Shown here piece by piece: positions 28,792 through 35,766 of a stretch of DNA of 40,035 nt. Numbering within the stretch: the stretch's first letter is position 1; the number at the start of each line of letters is the position of its first letter. Source of the stretch: a virus. The translations under genes and the position numbers were made by a program. The DNA is taken from positions 1 through 40,035 of the IMG/VR virus record IMGVR_UViG_3300013137_000043; one strand, 5' to 3'. The notes below the pieces were generated by a model. That model was not told the origin of the DNA, searched no databases, and saw only the letters and a list, made by a program, of their open reading frames with translations.

Positions 28792-30142
28792 TCCATCCTC
28801 TTTCGAAATAGAGAGAAAGTCTTTCGCCAAAATGCTTCACAAGATAGTACTGGGATGGATTGAAGAAATCAGTAAGAATCAATTCAGTTTTCCCTTCATC
28901 TCTTCTTACACCTCTTCCTATATTTTGAAGAAGAGCAATCTCGTCTTTTCCTTGAGCGGCAAGACTAATATTATTGAGAGAGGGGATGTCGATTCCTTCT
29001 TTCCAGGCAGTCGTTGCTACAACTGCCATTATTTCTTTTCTGTGAAGACTGATTCTAATTTTTTCTCTTTCTTCTCCTGACACATTTCCGTAAACAGGAG
29101 AAGAGGGGATTTCATATCTATTTAAAAGTGCTTGTATTTTGAGAAGGTGGTTAATCTGTGAAACATAGATTAAAGACGTGAGCCCGATGTCTGAGAGTCT
29201 CTTAACTTCCTCCACAACAATTTTATTGTAGAGATAATCCTCGACGATTCCTTGCCTGTAAACATCCTTGTAATTCTTTAGTTGTGCGATATCATTATTA
29301 TAAGGTATTTTTATCAAATTGAGAAATACATTTACAATTATTTTTCTTGAAATCGCCTCAGGATGCATCATCTCTGAGATGATAGGACCAATATGGCCTT
29401 CAAGACAGAGAACTCCTTCTTCATTTAAAGGAGGAGTTGCTGTAAGCCCTATTCTGTAGAGAGCGTTGAGACCTGAGAGAACCTTTGTCCAAACGCCATC
29501 AAACATCCTTACATGATGAGCTTCATCCACAATTATCATGTCGAAGTGGTCTTTCAGAGACTCAACATCTAATCGAGCGAAGCTCTGGATTGTTGAGACG
29601 ACAACATCTGCTGTTATCTCTTTTTTCCCTTCACCTATTGAGCAGATGTTGTTGATTCCGTATTCTTTGAATTTTGTTGTTGTTTGTCGAAGGAGTCCGA
29701 TAGTATTGCAGAGAAAGAGAACTTTCGGTCTGTAGCCAACAATGGATTTAATAGCAAGAGCTGCAATGAAGGTTTTTCCTCCTCCGGTAACAACCACTAT
29801 CACACCTCTCTTGTGATAGAATATTTTTTCGACTGCATCTATCTGATAATCTCTTGCCTGGAGACCGGATAATTCAGATGGAATTCTATATTCGAGAAAT
29901 TTTTCTGGTCCTCCACCTATAACCTCAAAAGGAATATTTTCATTCTTGAGATATTCGATTGCTCGAGGAAGAAGGCCTCTTAGAAATATCCCTTTAGAAT
30001 CAACAAGACTTGAAAGATAGAAACATTGCTCTTTTGAATATTGCTTCTTTCTCCAATACTCTTTTTGATATTGAAGAGCTGGTTGTAGACGCTTGTAATC
30101 ACTTGTATGGCAAAATACAGGGGAGATTATATCAATCTTCAT
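28733..30142 (-). CDS. SF2 DNA/RNA helicase (UvsW/ResIII-like)
   Basis: 469 residues with Q-motif-like LQARDYQIDAVEKI, Walker A VVTGGGKTF (about 117-125), VVVSTIQSF, DEAH box IIVDEAHHV, GLTATP (motif III), and the C-terminal motifs SLIYVSQINHLLKIQALL, VATTAWKEGIDIPSL and LLQNIGRGVRR (motif VI). This is the UvsW/type III restriction helicase family, used in phage recombination-dependent replication and R-loop or fork processing. Start at 30142 after AGGTAGAGAAA. A class 2 promoter lies inside the gene at 29297..29325. Confidence 0.88.
   Translation of the reverse strand: MKIDIISPVFCHTSDYKRLQPALQYQKEYWRKKQYSKEQCFYLSSLVDSKGIFLRGLLPRAIEYLKNENIPFEVIGGGPEKFLEYRIPSELSGLQARDYQIDAVEKIFYHKRGVIVVVTGGGKTFIAALAIKSIVGYRPKVLFLCNTIGLLRQTTTKFKEYGINNICSIGEGKKEITADVVVSTIQSFARLDVESLKDHFDMIIVDEAHHVRMFDGVWTKVLSGLNALYRIGLTATPPLNEEGVLCLEGHIGPIISEMMHPEAISRKIIVNVFLNLIKIPYNNDIAQLKNYKDVYRQGIVEDYLYNKIVVEEVKRLSDIGLTSLIYVSQINHLLKIQALLNRYEIPSSPVYGNVSGEEREKIRISLHRKEIMAVVATTAWKEGIDIPSLNNISLAAQGKDEIALLQNIGRGVRRDEGKTELILTDFFNPSQYYLVKHFGERLSLYFERGWIGKEFEKSYRQNPSPDRKL
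29297..29325 (-). promoter_or_regulatory. Class 2 phage promoter inside the SF2 helicase gene
   Basis: TTCTCA at 29325..29320, 17 bp, TATAAT at 29302..29297 on the minus strand; 28 of 29 bases match the deazaguanine operon promoter. It is embedded in the codons for IPYNNDIAQL of the helicase. It would make a transcript covering primase and the following structured element, initiator and DnaB-like helicase, independent of the upstream promoters. Confidence 0.65.
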
Positions 30143-30185
30143 TTTCTCTACCTGCACAATTAAATCTCGCCGGTGCTATCATGTT

Positions 30186-30596
30186 TTATAGCAGACTGAC
30201 GGCGCGTCTTATTTCTTTGGTTGTGCTCCAGATTTGTTCCCATTTCCATTTCCAGTTATCTCGGATATAAAACTCGACGTTTGTTAGACTTACTTTTTTG
30301 CCCTTCTTGTATTTAGGAGAATGGTATGAACCATCAAGAGTAGAGGCATACGCCATCAACTGCTCTGGTGCATCAAGAATCAATTCAATAACCTTCTGAG
30401 CCTCTTCAGAAAGAGTATCGAGTGCGCTCTTTCTGAAGAGGATATTCTCAGGAGTTTTCTCATCTTCTAAAACGATTGTATTGGCTGCCTCTATCTCATC
30501 AGCAGGAAATTCTTCATATGTAATTTCTCCTCTCCCTGTCATGAGGTTGCAGGCAGTAAGATAATTATACTTCGAATATGCTTCCGGTAATACCAT
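30186..30596 (-). CDS. Conserved phage protein, possibly sigma-like or HTH (136 aa)
   Basis: The middle LFRKSALDTLSEEAQKVIELILDAPEQLMAY and the C-terminal VEFYIRDNWKWKWEQIWSTTKEIRRAV match a phage protein pattern in which a helix (LS..A..V..LIL..P) is followed by a helix-turn-helix-like ending with EIR.A. Such proteins are sometimes labelled sigma-like, but I see no clear region 2 or 4. AAGGAGGGACGAGAA precedes the ATG. Confidence 0.55.
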   Translation of the reverse strand: MVLPEAYSKYNYLTACNLMTGRGEITYEEFPADEIEAANTIVLEDEKTPENILFRKSALDTLSEEAQKVIELILDAPEQLMAYASTLDGSYHSPKYKKGKKVSLTNVEFYIRDNWKWKWEQIWSTTKEIRRAVSLL

Positions 30597-30620
30597 TTCT
30601 CGTCCCTCCTTAAATGATAG

Positions 30621-30824
30621 TTAGGAATCAATCTCTGTTTCTTTCTCTTGTTCCCTTTTCTTCTCTAACCAGCATTTGCAGACAAAGGAAATCTGCGCTG
30701 CCATTGACCGATTCTGTTTCTGAGCTTCCTTAAACATTTCTTCTGCAACTTCCTTGTTAAGATATGTACTAACAACTATCTTTTTGGCATCAGGAGAGCT
30801 CCTCTCAAGTGCTGTATATCTCAT
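30621..30824 (-). CDS. Ribbon-helix-helix DNA-binding protein (67 aa)
   Basis: IVVSTYLNKEVAEEMFKEAQKQNRSMAAQISFVCKCWLEK fits the Arc/MetJ/CopG fold: a beta strand (VVSTYL), helix, the NRSMAAQI turn, and a second helix. It is likely a small dimeric repressor. It has its own class 1 promoter 30 nt upstream and an excellent SD (AAAGGAGGTGATGAG), as expected for an early regulator. Confidence 0.75.
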   Translation of the reverse strand: MRYTALERSSPDAKKIVVSTYLNKEVAEEMFKEAQKQNRSMAAQISFVCKCWLEKKREQEKETEIDS

Positions 30825-30857
30825 CTCATCACCTCCTTTCTTTTATAATATATAAGA

Positions 30858-30886
30858 ATTTTATGATAAATTTTTTAAAATGTCAA
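30858..30886 (-). promoter_or_regulatory. Class 1 (sigma70-like) promoter
   Basis: Minus strand TTGACA at 30886..30881, 17 bp spacer, TAAAAT at 30863..30858, in a strongly AT-rich context with A/T runs upstream. It drives the ribbon-helix-helix gene and whatever follows. Confidence 0.7.
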
Positions 30887-30915
30887 GTTATTTTTTTAAT
30901 ATTATCAATTTTCTT

Positions 30916-31089
30916 TCATATAGAGGCGCTTATCTTCTGCTCAAGGCCAAATCGAAATCCATATCCGAAGGCTCTTGAAAGGGCAGAAGAGAGGACTGCG
31001 TAGTCAGATTGTGTTTTGATTATGTTGCATTCCTTGAGCTCTGCAAGGATTTTTTCGAGCTCTTCATTTGATTCTTTTTGATTTTTCAT
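30916..31089 (-). CDS. Small hypothetical protein (57 aa)
   Basis: Helical protein (ESNEELEKILAELKECNI, then YAVLSSALSRAFGYGFRFGLEQKI). The glycine-aromatic C-terminal helix suggests a small domain that might contact membrane or protein. GGAAGGAGGGAAA precedes the ATG at 31089. It overlaps the one-helix membrane peptide gene upstream by 26 nt. Function unknown. Confidence 0.6.
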   Translation of the reverse strand: MKNQKESNEELEKILAELKECNIIKTQSDYAVLSSALSRAFGYGFRFGLEQKISASI

Positions 31090-31171
31090 TTTCCCTCCTT
31101 CCATTCAAATTACCTGCTATCCAACCTGCTACAAATACAAATATAACTATGGCTATTTCTTCTTGAGTCAT
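31064..31171 (-). CDS. One-helix membrane peptide (35 aa)
   Basis: Starts MTQEEIAIVIFVFVAGWIAG and ends in a polar tail. A single membrane helix is clear. Preceded by AAAAGGACGAGAA. A shortened copy exists at 1335..1385. Membership of a group of tiny membrane peptides in this phage suggests an envelope function, unproven. Confidence 0.6.
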   Translation of the reverse strand: MTQEEIAIVIFVFVAGWIAGNLNGRRENEKSKRIK

Positions 31172-31193
31172 TTCTCGTCCTTTTTGAAAAGAA

Positions 31194-31257
31194 GAAGCGG
31201 GAGGCTAACGGGTTAGAGATGCCCCTGTCTGCCTTGCGATTGAGACCCTCCCGCTTC
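31194..31257 (-). terminator. Hairpin with 11-bp GC-rich arms, probable terminator
   Basis: GAAGCGGGAGG (31257..31247 on the minus strand) pairs perfectly with CCTCCCGCTTC (31204..31194), enclosing 42 nt. It is followed by TTCTTTTC on the minus strand. It directly follows the DUF932-like gene, so it may terminate or stabilise that mRNA. The long loop resembles the other long-arm elements of this genome. Confidence 0.5.
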
Positions 31258-31263
31258 GCAAAA

Positions 31264-32313
31264 CTAATTATTGATTACACTCCAGTCTTTCTCCGAAAGC
31301 TCGATTATGTTTCCGCCAGTCCTTTCCAAGAATGCCGCTCTATCTGCATTTTCGACTTCTCTGCCGACTGCTGTGATGGCGTTTGCGAGTCCCCACCGAG
31401 TCAAGTCTCCATCTGAAATCAGATTCTTGAACATCTGGTCTTTCTCGTCCGCCGAGAAAGAGAAGCGAGTTGTAACATTTTCGATAACGCTTTCCAGTTT
31501 TCCGGAAATTGGGATTCCAGAAGCAACCTTCAGCTTCTCAACTCCTGCCTGGAAGAGAGAGACGTCTGAGACAGCAGCCTTCACCATATCTCTGACCGTC
31601 ATCATGAACGCCTTCATATCAGCGGCAATGGTTTCCTGCTGAAAGTATTTTGTATCGACATATCCATCTTCTCCAAGTTTTCTGCCGATATGGGCTTTCC
31701 GGAGAGTTTCAGAAAGAACCATTCCGTTAAGACATTTGAGGCGCCAGACGAGAGGTTCTACTCGGACAGCACCGAGTCCGATTTCTGAATTTGAAACCAT
31801 GATGCCGGCTTGAACGATGTCGTTTACTTTCACCATGTCCTGGATTCGAGGAGAAACGACCTGGATGTAAAGATTTGTATCTGTCAGGTTAGCAGATTGG
31901 ATTTCCAGGTCTTCGATGCCCTTCAGACCTTCCATTACGCCAAGCGCAACCGGGTAATTATCGTATGGACGATACCGGTCCGATAGAATAGCCCGGACTC
32001 TTCCGTCCAAGGTGCGAACCAGGCGCTTCTCGGATTCTGGCTTCTTCAGCCACTGATTGACGTTGAGGCACAGAAGGTCAGGAGCCTCTGTCCTCATCCG
32101 GTCGTAATACTTCTTCGGAATTTGGAGCCTCTCCGCCATCTGCAGATGAGCGTGTTCTGTGAGACCGAACTTTCCGATAGAGGGGATGTCCAGGAGTGGA
32201 AGTTCTTCCTGCTCGACCATCGAGAGAGACTGTGAGGAGATGATGAAATCTTGCTTCGCCTGTTCCACTCTCTCTACCTCTTGCCACAGTGTGTTGATAG
32301 ATGAACCCTTCAT
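31264..32313 (-). CDS. DUF932-like phage/plasmid protein (349 aa)
   Basis: The core YYDRMRTEAPDLLCLNVNQWL, RTLDGRVRAILSDRYRPYDNYPVALGVM, GIMVSNSEIGLGAVRVEPLVWRLKCLNGMV and KAHIGRK match the DUF932 family common on phages and plasmids. The biochemical role is unknown; members often occur in early accessory regions. The start is at 32313 after AAAGGAGGAAAAGAA; it overlaps the preceding small zinc gene as ATGA. Confidence 0.75.
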   Translation of the reverse strand: MKGSSINTLWQEVERVEQAKQDFIISSQSLSMVEQEELPLLDIPSIGKFGLTEHAHLQMAERLQIPKKYYDRMRTEAPDLLCLNVNQWLKKPESEKRLVRTLDGRVRAILSDRYRPYDNYPVALGVMEGLKGIEDLEIQSANLTDTNLYIQVVSPRIQDMVKVNDIVQAGIMVSNSEIGLGAVRVEPLVWRLKCLNGMVLSETLRKAHIGRKLGEDGYVDTKYFQQETIAADMKAFMMTVRDMVKAAVSDVSLFQAGVEKLKVASGIPISGKLESVIENVTTRFSFSADEKDQMFKNLISDGDLTRWGLANAITAVGREVENADRAAFLERTGGNIIELSEKDWSVINN

Positions 32314-32477
32314 TTCTTTTCCTCCTTTTCTTTTATGACGGAAATTGTTCCGCCGCATCCGTTGTGAACGTAATAGCTCTCTTTCTCAATCCCCTTGCCC
32401 TCGCTTTCGATTCTACACTGTGAGAGACTGACAAGATAGCCGCATTCATTACATCTGAAGAGGCAAGTGTTAAGCAT
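32310..32477 (-). CDS. Small zinc-ribbon protein (55 aa)
   Basis: Begins MLNTCLFRCNECGYLVSLSQC and later has HNGCGGTISVI; CxxC plus HxxC could bind zinc. It ends with a lysine/glutamate tail that contains the SD of the next gene. It overlaps the KOW-like gene upstream by 8 nt. Function unknown. Confidence 0.6.
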   Translation of the reverse strand: MLNTCLFRCNECGYLVSLSQCRIESEGKGIEKESYYVHNGCGGTISVIKEKEEKK

Positions 32478-32709
32478 TTTCTGCCTTTCTCAATCCGTTT
32501 CCGCCTTGCATTACTATTCTCTTCCCGCCTTTGAGTTCGACTGTGTAGTAAGTGTCACGGAATTTTTTCCAGGACTCTTTCACCCTGACTCTTATTTCGA
32601 CGATGGTTCCTTCTTTCCCTGCATATTTCCCTTTGCCGACAATCTTGTCGCCGGGCTGAAAGGCGAATCTTCTTGTGTCTCTTGGATATTCCCAATATCT
32701 CTCTGTCAT
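32470..32709 (-). CDS. KOW-like small protein (79 aa)
   Basis: FQPGDKIVGKGKYAGKEGTIVEIRVR resembles a KOW/SH3-like barrel (GD.V.G..G..G.V), followed by a strand (YYTVELKGGKRIVMQGGNGLRK). Such a fold can bind RNA or protein. The start at 32709 has AAAGGAGAAGAAT. Function unknown. Confidence 0.6.
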   Translation of the reverse strand: MTERYWEYPRDTRRFAFQPGDKIVGKGKYAGKEGTIVEIRVRVKESWKKFRDTYYTVELKGGKRIVMQGGNGLRKAENA

Positions 32710-33014
32710 ATTCTTCTCCTTTCTCCTAAGAATTCCCATCCAAAGGTTCCGCATGAAAAGAATCCGTCTTCTGTCTCGACGATATCGCCGACGCTCATCG
32801 AGGTATGGTATAATCCTGCTGCCTCGATGAAGGGACGAGCTTCTCCTCTTGGCGACCAGACTTCACCTTGCATTTCGATGAAAACTTTTTCGATGTCTTT
32901 TGCTATTACGGTTCCGAGATAGACGTGGGTGTTTTCGATTTTGTCCAAAGAGTAGATTGTTCCCGGAAGATGGAAGTGAGGGTCTTTCTGATAATAGACT
33001 TTGTACTCTTTCAT
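32706..33014 (-). CDS. Conserved phage protein (MQGEVWSP...HTSMSVGD family, 102 aa)
   Basis: Contains the strongly conserved block IEMQGEVWSPRGEARPFIEAAGLYHTSMSVGDIVETEDGFF, recognisable from many phage early genes of unknown function. The start at 33014 follows AAGGAGGATAAA; the frame is open upstream but would consume the SD. First gene after promoter copy 1. Confidence 0.75.
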   Translation of the reverse strand: MKEYKVYYQKDPHFHLPGTIYSLDKIENTHVYLGTVIAKDIEKVFIEMQGEVWSPRGEARPFIEAAGLYHTSMSVGDIVETEDGFFSCGTFGWEFLGERRRI

Positions 33015-33034
33015 TTTATCCTCCTTGGTTGACA

Positions 33035-33162
33035 TTAATTTTTAAATTTAATAATATTGTAGGATATTTTAAAACCTTTGTCAACCATTATTTTTAATTT
33101 TTATAAAATTTTTTTAGTCAATAATGACGGGACTGGAAATGGTATTTTATTTTTTATGAAAA
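33035..33162 (-). promoter_or_regulatory. Class 1 promoter repeat, copy 1
   Basis: A 128-bp intergenic repeat differing from copy 2 (34579..34706) at only two positions. It holds TTGACA at 33084..33079, a 17-bp spacer and TACAAT at 33061..33056 on the minus strand, with a long A/T-rich segment upstream resembling an UP element. It feeds the genes from 33014 leftward. Confidence 0.85.
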
Positions 33163-33168
33163 TAAATT

Positions 33169-33354
33169 TTAAATTTCTCCTTCTGCTCCACAGCCAGAAC
33201 ATTTATAAATCGTCCTCCATATTCTTCTGTCCGGGTCTGTGTATTCGAAGAAGACTTCGTATTCTGAGAGCTCTTCTCTATCGGTTCTTCTTGTGTTGAG
33301 CCAATCTGGAACTGCTCTTAGCTCTTTCTTGCAGGAGGGGCAGAAGTAGTTCAT
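33169..33354 (-). CDS. Small zinc-ribbon protein (61 aa)
   Basis: MNYFCPSCKKELRAVPDW...YKCSGCGAEGEI: two CxxC pairs at either end of the chain, a classic zinc ribbon. GGAGATAAGG before the ATG at 33354. Between two promoter repeats in the early accessory region. Function unknown. Confidence 0.65.
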   Translation of the reverse strand: MNYFCPSCKKELRAVPDWLNTRRTDREELSEYEVFFEYTDPDRRIWRTIYKCSGCGAEGEI

Positions 33355-33356
33355 CC

Positions 33357-33515
33357 TTATCTCCATTCAGGCCAGGCCATATTTATTTCGAAATATGGAA
33401 ATTCGACTTTGACCGAGGAGATTGCTTCGAGAAAGCTATCAGCAAGTACTTCGACTCTCTTGTTCTCGAAACTCCTCTTCCTATATCTACTCAAATGAAA
33501 TATATACTTTTTCAT
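33357..33515 (-). CDS. Small hypothetical protein (52 aa)
   Basis: Basic N-terminus (MKKYIFHLSRYRKRSFENKR) and a mixed C-terminus (EVLADSFLEAISSVKVEFPYFEINMAW). It overlaps the stop of the membrane peptide gene as ATGA, with GAGGAAGAG before the ATG. Too short for a family assignment. Confidence 0.55.
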   Translation of the reverse strand: MKKYIFHLSRYRKRSFENKRVEVLADSFLEAISSVKVEFPYFEINMAWPEWR

Positions 33516-33601
33516 CTCTTCCTCGTATCCCACCAGGTCTTTGCGATTATTAAGAGTGCCACGAAAAGAAACACGACGAGAAATTCTTGCCCGTCAATCA
33601 T
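33512..33601 (-). CDS. One-helix membrane peptide (29 aa)
   Basis: MIDGQEFLVVFLFVALLII followed by a basic tail: one membrane helix. CAAAGGAGAATGAAA precedes the ATG, which lies within the last codons of the upstream gene. One of several such peptides in this phage. Confidence 0.55.
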   Translation of the reverse strand: MIDGQEFLVVFLFVALLIIAKTWWDTRKR

Positions 33602-33881
33602 TTTCATTCTCCTTTGATAATTTGAGTTGAGATTCGAGTTGTTCTATCCTCTCTTTGAGAATTTTATTCTCTATTGAGAGTTCTTGAACTTTTTTCATTG
33701 CCAGAAAGAGAGGATGCTTCTGCCTTTTTTCTTCCTCGAGTTTTTCAGACTTCTCTGCTCTCCTATTTTCTGAATCGGGATGGTGAATCATACAATAGCC
33801 ATCTTTTACAACTTTGTTGCGACATTGATGCCGGTGCCATCCATCAGTAGATACGTTCTTTTTACATCTCCCTTCTATCAT
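33594..33881 (-). CDS. Zinc-binding and coiled-coil protein (95 aa)
   Basis: The first third holds GRCKKNV...HRHQCRNKVVKDGYCMIHHP, the Cys/His pattern (C-x(n)-C-x(n)-C-x2-H) of a small zinc domain common in phages. The rest is coiled coil (NKILKERIEQLESQLKL). It could dimerise through the helix. Function unknown. Confidence 0.65.
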   Translation of the reverse strand: MIEGRCKKNVSTDGWHRHQCRNKVVKDGYCMIHHPDSENRRAEKSEKLEEEKRQKHPLFLAMKKVQELSIENKILKERIEQLESQLKLSKENEND

Positions 33882-33883
33882 TT

Positions 33884-34075
33884 CTATTCTCCTTTTGCAT
33901 TCTTGATAAAAAACTCTACCATTTCTTTTGTTTCAATTGAATAGTGCCACCATTGTTTGTGACGCCCATACCATCTGTAAACAACCATTCCTTCGATGAC
34001 GGCAAGAATGTGTATCTTGTATATATTCATTCCTTGGATGGCTGCTCTATAGGTCTGCCCCTTTTTGAATTTCAT
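33884..34075 (-). CDS. Small hypothetical protein (63 aa)
   Basis: MKFKKGQTYRAAIQGMNIYKIHILAVIEGMVVYRWYGRHKQWWHYSIETKEMVEFFIKN: an SH3-like or other small beta barrel is plausible. Preceded by AAGGAGCAATGAAG; an ATG two codons upstream is less well spaced. Function unknown. Confidence 0.55.
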   Translation of the reverse strand: MKFKKGQTYRAAIQGMNIYKIHILAVIEGMVVYRWYGRHKQWWHYSIETKEMVEFFIKNAKGE

Positions 34076-34077
34076 CT

Positions 34078-34548
34078 TCATTGCTCCTTCGACCAGTATC
34101 CGTAGACACATCGTTTCTGTATACTTACGTTGCCACAGCCATCGACGACGTGAGTCTCTCTCTGTGGGTTGTGATTGTCGTGTATTACTCCATCGATTAC
34201 CGCAGTAATGTGTCTTGAGAGTCGACAGATGATTCTCCCTCCAGGCAATTCTCCTTCTGTGAGATGGACCTTACACCCTGAGCCGATTTTCATTGTAGGA
34301 GTCCACTTCCATCCGAGAGAGAAAAGATATTTTTCGTAGGTCTTCTTATAGACTCCTTCTCGAGAAGAGGAGCGGCGCTGCATCGATTTGGTTACTCTCT
34401 CTTTAAGGCTGAGAGAGTTAATTGCGTCATATACTTCCTGGTAGGGTAGTCCGGATGCGATAGCGATGGCTCTGACAACGCAATCGTTTGCGAGCCCTTT
34501 ATACCCTGCTTCTGCTCTTCCTCCGTCATCGTGGATAAATGGCATCAT
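34078..34548 (-). CDS. Possible papain/C39-like cysteine peptidase family phage protein (156 aa)
   Basis: GYKGLANDCVVRAIAIASGLPYQEVYDAIN places a Cys at the start of a helix, and later CRLSRHITAVIDGVIHDNHNP provides His and Asp/Asn, the order Cys-His-Asp of papain-like folds. Proteins with NDCVVRA...SRH...DG..HD are common in phage early regions but uncharacterised. First gene after promoter copy 2. Enzymatic activity is inference. Confidence 0.55.
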   Translation of the reverse strand: MMPFIHDDGGRAEAGYKGLANDCVVRAIAIASGLPYQEVYDAINSLSLKERVTKSMQRRSSSREGVYKKTYEKYLFSLGWKWTPTMKIGSGCKVHLTEGELPGGRIICRLSRHITAVIDGVIHDNHNPQRETHVVDGCGNVSIQKRCVYGYWSKEQ

Positions 34549-34578
34549 ATCTGATTCTCCCTATGCAACATCGACATA

Positions 34579-34706
34579 TTAATTTTTAAATTTAATAATA
34601 TTATAGCATATTTTAAAACCTTTGTCAACCATTATTTTTAATTTTTATAAAATTTTTTTAGTCAATAATGACGGGACTGGAAATGGTATTTTATTTTTTA
34701 TGAAAA
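34579..34706 (-). promoter_or_regulatory. Class 1 promoter repeat, copy 2 (full consensus)
   Basis: TTGACA at 34628..34623, 17 bp, TATAAT at 34605..34600 on the minus strand, with TG one base before the -10 (extended -10). Both hexamers are perfect sigma70 consensus. It is nearly identical to copy 1 over 128 bp. The left end feeds 34078..34548. Confidence 0.88.
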
Positions 34707-34865
34707 ATTTTTTTTCGGCATTCGTTTGATTTCTTCCTTCTTAATAATTATTTTTTTCCTGCTTACAAGAACTGCTTCGAATCTTTCTCTCTTGAGTTCT
34801 TTGATTGAGATTGCATATCGAAATTGACCTTTGTACCAGACAATCCCTAAGTTTTCAGGCGGCAT
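34698..34865 (-). CDS. Small basic hypothetical protein (55 aa)
   Basis: MPPENLGIVWYKGQFRYAISIKELKRERFEAVLVSRKKIIIKKEEIKRMPKK: beta-rich N-terminus, basic C-terminus (many Lys/Arg), maybe nucleic-acid-binding. AGGAGATTGAACG before the ATG; overlaps the DUF6891-like gene by 11 nt. Function unknown. Confidence 0.55.
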   Translation of the reverse strand: MPPENLGIVWYKGQFRYAISIKELKRERFEAVLVSRKKIIIKKEEIKRMPKKNFS

Positions 34866-35295
34866 CGTTCAATCTCCTGAAGGCAAAGACTTCGATTCTA
34901 ATTGATGTATCTTCAGGCCACTCAACATCGAGCCCTTTTTCTCTCAATACCTCGACAACTCTCTTTCCGACTTCGAGGGTTCCAATTCCGATATCTCCTA
35001 TCTGTTGTGAATGAAGATTTCCGAAAGAGAGGAATAAAATCCCTCTTCTGTTGAAGCTTTCATCGTCTTGGTTGTGCCAGAAGACACATCCTTTGATTTC
35101 TTCTTTTTTCTTTTTCCCTAATTCAACATCTTCCGTCGCCTTCTCTGTTAAATTGTATCCGGCACAATTTGAGCAGCAGAGATGATTCGCTCTTGCGATG
35201 AACCCTTCTTTTCTGAGCTGGCGAAATGCCTCTTTGACTTTTATTCTTGTCTCTGACATGAGATTTATCTCTGTGATTGTAAGACGTGGATTCAT
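34855..35295 (-). CDS. DUF6891-like protein (146 aa)
   Basis: The pattern FIARANHLCCSNCAGYNL, GCVFWHNQDDESFNRRGILFLSFG and VVEVLREKGLDVEWPEDTSIRIEV matches DUF6891-type proteins (CC..C, H.QD, L.WNG-like end). The start is at 35295 (MNPRLTITE) after AGGAAGGAG; the frame is open 53 codons upstream through other genes. Function unknown. Confidence 0.65.
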   Translation of the reverse strand: MNPRLTITEINLMSETRIKVKEAFRQLRKEGFIARANHLCCSNCAGYNLTEKATEDVELGKKKKEEIKGCVFWHNQDDESFNRRGILFLSFGNLHSQQIGDIGIGTLEVGKRVVEVLREKGLDVEWPEDTSIRIEVFAFRRLNDAA

Positions 35296-35522
35296 TTTTT
35301 TCTCCTTCCTCTTAATAGATGACTTGAAATTTCTACTCCGCAGATTGAGCAGACGATTTTTTTCTCTCCCTTCTTCTCTACTTCGACGGGGGAGTGAGTA
35401 CAGGTTTTGTGAAGGAAGCAATATCTGCTTCCTTCGACTTTGCTTCTCGGGCATCTAACGAATATTAAATCGCATTCGACGAATTCGTCGAATATTTTCG
35501 CTTCACATCTGATGGAGCTCAT
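35292..35522 (-). CDS. Zinc-binding small protein (76 aa)
   Basis: Two Cys/His clusters: IRCEAKIFDEFVECDLIFVRCP...RYCFLHKTCTH, and KKIVCSICGVEI. It resembles small phage zinc proteins. AGAGAACGAT before the ATG at 35522. Function unknown. Confidence 0.55.
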   Translation of the reverse strand: MSSIRCEAKIFDEFVECDLIFVRCPRSKVEGSRYCFLHKTCTHSPVEVEKKGEKKIVCSICGVEISSHLLRGRRKK

Positions 35523-35755
35523 ATCGTTCTCTTTCTCTTCTTCTCGATGATGATATCTTTCTTGCACTCTCTGCAAAAGAGCGAGAGACCTTTCTGATAA
35601 TGTGAGAAAAGAAATTCGACTCCTTGGGGAGATATGGATTGTTTCGAGTAATCTGTTGACTGGATATGTCCGTTTTTGCACTCGAACGTCATCTTCATTC
35701 CCTCAAGCTTGATAGCCCTTCCCCTTGTTATTGTTGCTCCGGTGTGTTGAATCAT
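35519..35755 (-). CDS. Small zinc protein (78 aa)
   Basis: Contains FECKNGHIQSTDYSKQSI and LFCRECKKDI, giving C, H, CxxC as possible zinc ligands. AAGGAGAAGAAAA precedes the ATG at 35755; an alternative in-frame ATG (KLEGMKMTFEC) has GAGGGAATGAAG. Function unknown. Confidence 0.55.
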   Translation of the reverse strand: MIQHTGATITRGRAIKLEGMKMTFECKNGHIQSTDYSKQSISPQGVEFLFSHYQKGLSLFCRECKKDIIIEKKRKRTI

Positions 35756-35766
35756 TTTTCTTCTCC

